In this document: piece by piece, positions 6,838 through 12,833 of the stretch
How positions within the stretch are numbered: position 1 is the stretch's first letter
Layout of the letters: every line of letters starts with the position of its first letter
Assembly: GCA_002422955.1 (NCBI GenBank)
Contig: DITY01000168.1
Location: forward strand, 13,788-26,620
Reading direction: 5' to 3'
DNA from: Planctomycetaceae bacterium UBA6172
Lineage (GTDB): Bacteria > Planctomycetota > Planctomycetia > Pirellulales > Pirellulaceae
DNA length: 12,833 nt
Made by a program: the position numbers and the translations under genes
Notes under the pieces: generated by a model
What the model was told of the DNA's origin: nothing
Seen by the model: the letters and a program-made list of their open reading frames with translations, nothing else
The model's database searches: none

Positions 6838-9150
6838 ATGAGCGTTTGGCTCGGTAAATCAGCGGAGTACGATTCGCAACCCGCGTCCTCGATCACCACC
6901 CCTCCCGCGCGACGAGTGCGGCGGTCGGCGATGTCGGCTGCCAGCGGCTGGCTGCGAGCGATGGTCGCGACGCTCAGCCTGGCGACCGTTGCCTCTGCCG
7001 CGGAGCCGCCGCGAGATTGGAGCCATTGGCGTGGCCCGACGCTCGACGGCCACGCGCACATGAGCAACCTGCCCACGAGTTGGTCGCCCAAGGGCGAAAA
7101 CCTGGTCTGGCGGATCGAAGACTTCGCCGCCCGTTCATCGCCCGTCGCCATGAATGGTCGGATGTATGCGATCTGCCGCGCGTTCCCCGAGACGACGCGC
7201 GAAGGCGAAAAGACGGTCTGCTTCGACCCCAAGACGGGCGAGCTGATTTGGGAAAATATCCACAACGTGTTCCTCAGCGACGTGCCGGCCGAACGGGTCG
7301 GGTGGTCGAGCCCCGTCTGTGATTCGGAGACCGACCGCGTTTACAAGCTCAGCGTCGGCTGTTTGCTGCAGTGCCTCGACGGAGAAACCGGCAAGGTGGT
7401 TTGGGAACATTCCTTGTTGGAAGAACAGGGGATGCTCAGCACCTATGGCGGGCGGACCAACTTTCCCGTGATTTTCGAAGACTTGGTGATCGTCAGCGGC
7501 GTCCACACGGGCTGGGCCGAGACGGCGGTCCCCGCGCAGCGAGTCATGGCTTACGACAAACGCGACGGTCGCTTGATCTGGACCTACAGCACCCGGCCGC
7601 GTCCGGAAGACACCACCTACTCCACCCCCGTCTTCGCGGTCCTGAACGGTCAGGATGCGATGGTCTTCGGCGGGGCCGACGGCTCGATCTACGCGGTCCA
7701 GCCGCGGACAGGTAAGTTGATCTGGGAATACAAGGCCTCGCCGCGCGGGGTCAGCACCACGCCGTTGGTCGATGAGAACGGGATCGTTTATTGCGGCCAC
7801 TCGGAGCAGGACTGGGCGGACCGTACCGTCCTAGGTGGACTGTTCGCCTTCGACGGCAACGTGACGGGCGAGATCACCGAAGACCAGTTGCTCTGGAAGA
7901 TCCCGGCCTTCGGCGCGGGGCGTTCGGCGCCGCTCAAGATCGGCGATCGGCTGTACGCGGTCGACAACAGCGGCCTGATGCTGATTCTGGAAGCGGCCAC
8001 CGGCAAAGAGATCGCCAAGCAGAAACTGGGACGGATCATGTTCGCCTCGCTGCTTTATGGCGACGGCAAGATCTATGCCGCCGAGTCGACCGGGCGGTTT
8101 TACATCCTGGAGCCGACGGACAAAGGGGTGAAGGTCCTGTCGCAGGCTCGCCTGACCGACGGCAGCGAGGTGTTCGGTTCGCCGATCGCTTATGACGGCC
8201 GAATTTACCTACCCACCAACGTCGCGATGTACTGCATCGGCGCCGCGGAGAACGATTCGCAGCCGACCCCGTTGCCCGATCGCAAAGTGGCGGCGCCAGG
8301 CCCCAACCCGGAGCAGGTCGCGCACATTCAAGTCGCGCCGGCCGAATGGATGGCCTGGGCCGGTCAGAAGACCGATTTCGCGGTGCTCGGCTTCAACGCG
8401 CACGGCCATTCGCTCGGTGAGGTCGAAGACGCCCAAATCGAGATCAAAGGGGGTGGCGAAATCATCGATCATCAATTCGTCGCGCCGATGGTGAACGAAC
8501 CGCAGGCCATTTACGTAACAGCTAAGCAGGGCGAGTTGGAAAGCGTCGCCCGGTTCCGCGTGATCCCGAGCTTGCCCTGGTCGTTCGACTTCGAGGACGG
8601 CAAGGTTCCCGTGACCTGGACCGGGGCGGCTTATCGCCACCAGCCCAAGGATCTCGAGGACGGCGGCAAGGGCTTGGTCAAGATCAGCACCATCCCCAAA
8701 GGGACCCGCAGCCAATCCTGGATCGGCCCAACCGACATGAGCAATTACACGATCCAAGCGGACTTCTTCGCCACCGGAACCAAGGCCGGCAAGCCGGTCG
8801 CGGATCTGCCGAATGTCGGCCTGATCGCGCAGCGTTACGCGATCGAACTGCAAGGTTCGAATCAGCTGCAGATCCGGTCCTGGACGCCCCGATTGGAACA
8901 GCGGTTCGCCAAGACGATGCCGTTCGAATGGGAGCCCAAGACCTGGTACACGGTCAAGTTCCAGAGTGAAAATGTCGCTGACGGCGTCACGCTGCGTGCC
9001 AAGGTTTGGCCGCGTGATACGGCCGAGCCGAAGGACTGGGTCATCGAAGCGACCGATACGACCCCTGACTTGAAAGGTGCTCCCGGTTTGGTCGGCAATT
9101 CGACCGATTCCGAGTTCTACATCGATAACGTTCAAGTACACGCCAACTAG
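6838..9150 (+). CDS. Exported PQQ-like beta-propeller protein with C-terminal jelly-roll-like domain
   Basis: A 770-residue multidomain protein, probably periplasmic or surface-exposed. After a signal peptide ending near ASA|AEPPRDW, an N-terminal propeller (about 55-475) contains repeated PQQ-type blade motifs: DPKTGELIW (from 130), DGETGKVVW, DKRDGRLIW and QPRTGKLIW (from 288). A middle part (about 480-578) looks like an Ig-like beta-sandwich. From SFDFEDG (582) to the end, the sequence resembles a laminin-G/concanavalin-type jelly roll, ending in FYIDNVQV. Similar BamB-like propellers are often scaffolds rather than quinoprotein enzymes, and I see no proof of PQQ binding. The start is uncertain. 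The ATG at 6838 gives a long charged n-region, while the in-frame ATG at 6931 would give a compact signal peptide (MSAASGWLRAMVATLSLA). The second propeller gene is 53 nt downstream, suggesting an operon. Confidence 0.82.
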   Translation: MSVWLGKSAEYDSQPASSITTPPARRVRRSAMSAASGWLRAMVATLSLATVASAAEPPRDWSHWRGPTLDGHAHMSNLPTSWSPKGENLVWRIEDFAARSSPVAMNGRMYAICRAFPETTREGEKTVCFDPKTGELIWENIHNVFLSDVPAERVGWSSPVCDSETDRVYKLSVGCLLQCLDGETGKVVWEHSLLEEQGMLSTYGGRTNFPVIFEDLVIVSGVHTGWAETAVPAQRVMAYDKRDGRLIWTYSTRPRPEDTTYSTPVFAVLNGQDAMVFGGADGSIYAVQPRTGKLIWEYKASPRGVSTTPLVDENGIVYCGHSEQDWADRTVLGGLFAFDGNVTGEITEDQLLWKIPAFGAGRSAPLKIGDRLYAVDNSGLMLILEAATGKEIAKQKLGRIMFASLLYGDGKIYAAESTGRFYILEPTDKGVKVLSQARLTDGSEVFGSPIAYDGRIYLPTNVAMYCIGAAENDSQPTPLPDRKVAAPGPNPEQVAHIQVAPAEWMAWAGQKTDFAVLGFNAHGHSLGEVEDAQIEIKGGGEIIDHQFVAPMVNEPQAIYVTAKQGELESVARFRVIPSLPWSFDFEDGKVPVTWTGAAYRHQPKDLEDGGKGLVKISTIPKGTRSQSWIGPTDMSNYTIQADFFATGTKAGKPVADLPNVGLIAQRYAIELQGSNQLQIRSWTPRLEQRFAKTMPFEWEPKTWYTVKFQSENVADGVTLRAKVWPRDTAEPKDWVIEATDTTPDLKGAPGLVGNSTDSEFYIDNVQVHAN

Positions 9151-9203
9151 CCCGTACTCGAGCAACCCGCCCGCCAGTTTTTGACTCTCGCCCCAACGGA
9201 ACC

Positions 9204-10853
9204 ATGAATCGTTTTTACAAACTGACCGCGCTGTCGCTGTTGATATCCGCTGCCGCCGCATCTCAGTCGCTGGCTTTTGATCCCGTTGCCGAAGCGGCCA
9301 AGCACATCGCGTCGATGGGCGTTGGCAAGAAGGACTGGCCCCAATGGGGAGGTTCCCCGTCACGCAACAACACGGTCCAAGATGCCGATATCCCGATCGA
9401 GTGGGATGTGAAGAGCGGACAGAATGTCGTCTGGTCGGCGCCGCTGGGTTCGGAAACCTACGGCAACCCAGTCGTCGCCAATGGCAAAGTCTTTGTCGGC
9501 ACCAACAACGGCAATGGCTACGTCTCGCGGTATCCCAATACCAAGGACCTCGGGGCGTTGGTCTGCTTCGACGAAAAGGACGGCAAGTTCCTGTGGCAGC
9601 ACTCGAACGAGAAATTGCCGACCGGGAGGGTTCACGACTGGCCTGACCAAGGGGTCTGCGCCGCGCCGGTCGTCGACGGCGATCGGTTGTGGTACATCAC
9701 CAACCGTGGCGAAGTCGTTTGTCTGGATACCGAAGGGTTTCACGACGGTCAAAACGACGGCCCGTTCACCACGGAAGCCTATGAGAATCTGGACGAAGCG
9801 GACGTCGTCTGGTCGTTCAACATGATGAGTCAACTGGGCGTCAGCCAGCACAACATGTGTTCCTGCTCGGTGACTTATTCAGGTGACCTGTTATTTGTCT
9901 CGACCGGTAACGGTGTGGACGAAGGCCACATCACGCTGCCCAAGGCGGAGGCCCCGAGTTTCGTCTGCATGAATCGCCAGACCGGCGAAGTGCTGTGGAC
10001 CGACAACAGCCCCGGTGCCAACGTGCTCCACGGTCAATGGTCCAGCCCCGCCTACGGCACCTTGGGCGGTGTCAACCAGGTGATCTTCGGCGGCGGCGAC
10101 GGGTGGCTGTATTCGTTCCTCGCCGAAGGGGAAAACGGCGAGGCCAAGATGCTGTGGAAGTTCGACTGCAACCCCAAGGGCTCGTTCTACGCGCTCAACC
10201 GGGCCACGCGAAACCACATCATCGCCACGCCGGTGATCTATGACGGCCTGGTCTATGTCGGCGTCGGCGAAGACCCCGAGCATGGTGAAGGGGCTGGCCA
10301 CCTGTGGTGCATCGACCCGACCAAACGTGGCGACGTCAGCCCGACTCAAGTGTTCCACGTCGACGATCCCAAGACCCCGATCCCCCACCGCCGCCTGCAG
10401 GCGATGATCGAGAAGGACGGCGAGCTGGAACGGGACAACCCCAATTCGGCCGCCATTTGGCATTACGTCGGCAACGACCCGGAAGAGTTCGAGCAGACGA
10501 TGCACCGGACCTGCGGGACCGTCGCGATCAAGGACGACCTGTTGTTCGTCGCGGACTTCAGCGGGTTGCTGCACTGCGTCGACGCCAAAACGGGCAAGGG
10601 TTATTGGACCTACGACATGTTCGCGGCCTCGTGGGCCAGTCCGCTGATCGTGGGCAATAAGATCTACATCGGCGATGAAGATGGCGACATCGGAATTTTC
10701 GAAGTTTCCAAGGAGTTCAATCTGATCGCCGAGATCAACATGGGCTCCGCGGTCTACACCACGCCGGTCGTCGCCAACGACACGTTGTTCATCGCCAACC
10801 GCAACCGGCTGTTCGCGATTCGCCAGGGTGCCCAGAGCGAAGGGATTGAGTAG
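9204..10853 (+). CDS. Exported PQQ-like beta-propeller protein
   Basis: A 549-residue protein with a clear signal peptide (MNRFYKLTALSLLISAAAAS, cleavage near SLA|FDP at about residue 24). It is therefore periplasmic or surface-exposed. Nearly all of the mature protein is a single propeller, with PQQ-type blade motifs DEKDGKFLW (from 123), NRQTGEVLW (from 257) and DAKTGKGYW (from 460). Blades also carry the usual VVANGKVFVG and VYVGVGE strands. HNMCSCS around 216-222 holds two Cys one residue apart (C219, C221), not the adjacent pair of methanol dehydrogenases. Length is close to that of quinoprotein dehydrogenases, but cofactor ligands cannot be assigned by eye. Binding of PQQ and enzyme activity are therefore open. 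It differs from the preceding propeller in lacking the extra Ig-like and jelly-roll domains. It lies 53 nt after that gene and 69 nt before the SDR gene. Confidence 0.86.
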   Translation: MNRFYKLTALSLLISAAAASQSLAFDPVAEAAKHIASMGVGKKDWPQWGGSPSRNNTVQDADIPIEWDVKSGQNVVWSAPLGSETYGNPVVANGKVFVGTNNGNGYVSRYPNTKDLGALVCFDEKDGKFLWQHSNEKLPTGRVHDWPDQGVCAAPVVDGDRLWYITNRGEVVCLDTEGFHDGQNDGPFTTEAYENLDEADVVWSFNMMSQLGVSQHNMCSCSVTYSGDLLFVSTGNGVDEGHITLPKAEAPSFVCMNRQTGEVLWTDNSPGANVLHGQWSSPAYGTLGGVNQVIFGGGDGWLYSFLAEGENGEAKMLWKFDCNPKGSFYALNRATRNHIIATPVIYDGLVYVGVGEDPEHGEGAGHLWCIDPTKRGDVSPTQVFHVDDPKTPIPHRRLQAMIEKDGELERDNPNSAAIWHYVGNDPEEFEQTMHRTCGTVAIKDDLLFVADFSGLLHCVDAKTGKGYWTYDMFAASWASPLIVGNKIYIGDEDGDIGIFEVSKEFNLIAEINMGSAVYTTPVVANDTLFIANRNRLFAIRQGAQSEGIE

Positions 10854-10854
10854 A

Positions 10855-10876
10855 CTTTCGGCCGTTAGGCCCGAAG
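10855..10876 (+). terminator. Hairpin just after the second propeller gene
   Basis: An imperfect hairpin begins 2 nt after the TAG stop: CTTTCGGCC, a 4-nt loop (GTTA), then GGCCCGAAG, with nine positions, one C-C mismatch and one T-G wobble. No T-run follows. It could attenuate transcription or mark a transcript end between the propeller and SDR genes. Confidence 0.33.
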
Positions 10877-10922
10877 GCTGACTCCATTTCGACGTCTCTT
10901 CCACTCAGGATCCGAATCCAGC

Positions 10923-11741
10923 ATGTCCAGTTCTTCCACCCACCGGCCGCTGGCCGGTAAGCGGGCTCTCGTTACGGGCGCATCACGTGGCATCGGTCGC
11001 GGCACCGCGATCGAATTGGCCCGCCGTGGTGCCGACGTGGTTGTCAATTATTCCGGCAGCCACGCGGACGCGGAAGAAACCGCCGCCCGCTGCTCGGAAT
11101 TGGGCGTTCGCGCCACGACGATGAAGGCCGACGCCGGCTCGGAAAGCGAAGTCAACCACTTGGTCGACGAAGCGACGAACTGGTTGGGTGGGTTGGACAT
11201 CGCGGTTTCCAACGCCGCGTTCAGCGACCGCAAGCTGATGCTCGACGCCGACATGGACGGCTTTCGACGTACGATCGACGTCAGCATGTGGGGGCCGTTC
11301 TATTTGGTGCGGGCCTCCGCCAAGAAGTTGGTCGAGTTCGGCAAGGGAGGCAACCTCGTCGTCGTCAGCAGCCCGCACGCGGTGATGGCCGTGCCCGGAT
11401 CGATGGCCTACAACATGGCCAAGGGGGCGATCGACCAGATGGCCCGCACGGCCGCCGTCGAGTTGGCCCAATACCGGATCCGCGTCAACATCGTCCATCC
11501 CGGCTGGATCGACACGCCGGGCGAGCGCAAGTTCTTCAGCGAAGAGACGTTGCGCGAACAGGGTGAACAGCTGCCGTGGGGTCGACTCGGCAAGAGCGAA
11601 GAGATCGGACGCGGAGTGGCGTTCCTTTGCGACCCGGAAAACGAATACATTACCGGCAGCACCTTGACGATCGATGGCGGGATCCAGCTCCCTTGGCGAG
11701 AAATGTATCGCACCAAGGAAAAGCCGGCGAACGCGAGCTGA
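10923..11741 (+). CDS. SDR-family NAD(P)-dependent oxidoreductase
   Basis: A 272-residue short-chain dehydrogenase/reductase of the classical type, cytoplasmic, with no export signal. The Rossmann glycine motif is TGASRGIG at 18-25. Arg22 in that loop, and NYSGS after the second strand (42-46) where NAD enzymes have an Asp, suggest a preference for NADP(H). Catalytic residues are Ser150, Tyr163 and Lys167 (YNMAK), with the normal 13-residue Ser-Tyr spacing. ITGSTLTIDGG at 243-253 is the usual C-terminal signature of FabG/glucose-dehydrogenase-like members. Two conserved positions differ: the NNAG motif reads SNAA (96-99), and the tetrad Asn is Ser121 in DVSMWG. The substrate is not predictable; sugars, sugar acids or oxoacyl groups are all possible. 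It follows the propeller genes by 69 nt and may be in their operon, although a hairpin intervenes. The Shine-Dalgarno is poor. Confidence 0.88.
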   Translation: MSSSSTHRPLAGKRALVTGASRGIGRGTAIELARRGADVVVNYSGSHADAEETAARCSELGVRATTMKADAGSESEVNHLVDEATNWLGGLDIAVSNAAFSDRKLMLDADMDGFRRTIDVSMWGPFYLVRASAKKLVEFGKGGNLVVVSSPHAVMAVPGSMAYNMAKGAIDQMARTAAVELAQYRIRVNIVHPGWIDTPGERKFFSEETLREQGEQLPWGRLGKSEEIGRGVAFLCDPENEYITGSTLTIDGGIQLPWREMYRTKEKPANAS

Positions 11742-11894
11742 CGGTTTGCCTAGGCGGGTGAGTGGCCGACGGCGTTCAGACAAACGGGTGCTGATAGGGA
11801 CTCGTCGCCGCAACTTCTTGGCTGTTGGCGGGTTTGAGAACGAGTCTTGGCAGTGTGTCGAGTTCCTTCCCCGTCCACGGATCAGTGGTTGTTC
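11742..11894 (+). other. Intergenic gap before the redoxin gene
   Basis: 153 bp with no supported gene, hairpin or recognisable promoter. Its length suggests that the redoxin-haem gene could have its own promoter. Confidence 0.4.
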
Positions 11895-12833
11895 ATGAGA
11901 TTTACTCTGTCGTGGCCTGTCGCCACCCCCGCCGGTTTCCGATTCCGTTCGCCGCTCGCCTTAGCGGTCGGTTGCGTTCTCCTCGCCGGGCTGGCGTCCG
12001 ACGTCGCCCGTGCATTGCCACCGGTGGGCCTAAAGCTCGACCGGGTCGATCTGGCTGACCATCGCGGCCGCGCTTGGACGCTCGACGAATTACTCGCCGC
12101 TGACCAACCGCCAACCGCTGACGTGGTGGCCGAGGGCGGCCGGTCGGTGGAGCCGATCGCGATGCCGGTCGACGCGAAACTGCTGGTGTTCGCCTTTTTG
12201 GGAACCGAATGCCCGCTCGCCAAGACCTACGCGACGCGGCTGAATGAGTTGGCCCGCGACTACGCGCCGCGCGGCGTTCGCGTCGTCGGCATCAACAGCA
12301 ACCGCCAAGACTCGCTGAAGAAACTCACCGCCTTCGTCGAACGCCAAGCGATCGGCTTTCCGATGCTCAAGGATCCTGGCAATCGCTTCGCGGACCAGGT
12401 GGGGGCCGAACGGACCCCGGAAGTTTTCGTCTTCGACCCCGAGGGCAAGCTTCAGTACTGGGGGCGAATCGACGACGCCTACGGCATCGGCTACGCCAAG
12501 GATGAACCGACACGGCACGACCTGCGGGAGGCGATCGACGATTCGCTGGCCGGCCGCGAGGTCGCCGTCGCCACGACCCGCAGTGTCGGTTGTTTGATCG
12601 GCCGCACCCGATCGACCGATCCCGAGGCCGAGATCACCTACGTCAACTCGGTCGCCGCGATCCTGCAGAAACGCTGCCTGGAATGCCATCGTTCGGGCGA
12701 AATCGGCCCGTTCGCGATGGATAATCCGGAAGAGGTCGCGGGGTGGGCGGACATGATCGCGGAAGTCGTGGGCGAGCGACGAATGCCGCCCTGGCACGCC
12801 TCGCCAGAGCATGGCGACTTCGCGAACGATCGG
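11895..12833 (+). CDS. Secreted redoxin with cytochrome-c-type haem motif, N-terminal part (runs off right edge)
   Basis: An open frame of 313 codons with no stop before the window ends. Residues 1 to about 40 form a long signal peptide (hydrophobic LALAVGCVLLAGLA, possible cleavage after ARA). A thioredoxin-fold/AhpC-TSA-like domain follows (about 45-225), with KLLVFAFLGTECPLAK, GVRVVGINSN and a cis-Pro-like RTPEVFVF. It has one Cys (C106) at the active position, not a CxxC pair. Next comes a c-type haem-binding motif CLECH (C261, C264, H265) in a short cytochrome-like stretch. Met297 in RMPPWH is a possible axial ligand. Planctomycete proteins of this type are often longer and may continue into a copper monooxygenase-like or other C-terminal domain, which is not visible here. 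A periplasmic electron-transfer or peroxide-related role is plausible. The ATG at 11895 has no clear Shine-Dalgarno. Confidence 0.83.
   Translation, partial: MRFTLSWPVATPAGFRFRSPLALAVGCVLLAGLASDVARALPPVGLKLDRVDLADHRGRAWTLDELLAADQPPTADVVAEGGRSVEPIAMPVDAKLLVFAFLGTECPLAKTYATRLNELARDYAPRGVRVVGINSNRQDSLKKLTAFVERQAIGFPMLKDPGNRFADQVGAERTPEVFVFDPEGKLQYWGRIDDAYGIGYAKDEPTRHDLREAIDDSLAGREVAVATTRSVGCLIGRTRSTDPEAEITYVNSVAAILQKRCLECHRSGEIGPFAMDNPEEVAGWADMIAEVVGERRMPPWHASPEHGDFANDR

Noticed and set aside
8209..9363. A 384-codon minus-strand frame spanning the end of the first propeller gene and the start of the second
   Set aside because: Both plus-strand genes have signal peptides and blade motifs. The antisense translation resembles the Asp/Arg/Gly-rich shadows seen elsewhere.
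6838..10853. Tandem propeller genes as a recent gene duplication
   Set aside because: Beyond the general PQQ-type blade motif the two proteins differ in length, domain content and local sequence. I see no long shared stretch.
9891..10904. A 337-codon minus-strand frame opposite the second propeller gene
   Set aside because: No motif is recognisable, and the frame is fully explained by the codon bias of the plus-strand gene.

Overview
The window is ordinary-looking chromosomal DNA from a GC-rich bacterium, most likely a planctomycete (Pirellulales-like). The taxon call is an inference from gene content: a Tat-exported sugar isomerase-type TIM barrel, two adjacent exported PQQ-type beta-propeller proteins, and a secreted redoxin joined to a CxxCH haem-binding segment. 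These are characteristic planctomycete families. I see no insertion sequence, CRISPR array, tRNA, rRNA, phage gene or integration site.

Layout. Positions 1-1871 are on the minus strand: a DUF4239-type membrane protein followed, 42 nt after its stop, by the N-terminal half of a glycogen debranching enzyme (glgX) that runs off the left edge. A 508-bp divergent intergenic region (1872-2379) separates these from plus-strand genes, which fill the rest of the window. They are an exported alpha/beta-hydrolase (2380-3399), a Tat-exported xylose-isomerase-like TIM-barrel protein (3605-4537), glutamine-dependent NAD+ synthetase nadE (4570-6609), and a multidomain exported PQQ-like propeller protein (6838-9150). 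Then come a second exported PQQ-like propeller protein (9204-10853), an SDR oxidoreductase (10923-11741), and a secreted redoxin/cytochrome-c-like protein (11895 to beyond the right edge).

How they may work together. The TIM-barrel gene and nadE are 32 nt apart and probably share a transcript. The two propeller genes (53 nt apart) and the SDR gene (69 nt further on) look like a second transcription unit. It may start at a dyad plus a TAAAAT -10-like box at 6733-6757. The redoxin-haem gene follows after 153 nt and may be independent. Five of the nine proteins carry an export signal, so much of the window serves the periplasm or cell surface. GlgX and NadE are housekeeping metabolism. A link between the propellers, the SDR and the haem-redoxin as one redox pathway is only a hypothesis.

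I found no convincing undescribed system. The items most worth a second look are the redoxin-cytochrome protein, the double-propeller cluster with its upstream dyad, and the altered conserved residues in the TIM barrel and the SDR. Many long open frames lie antisense to real genes. I treat them as by-products of GC-rich codon usage.
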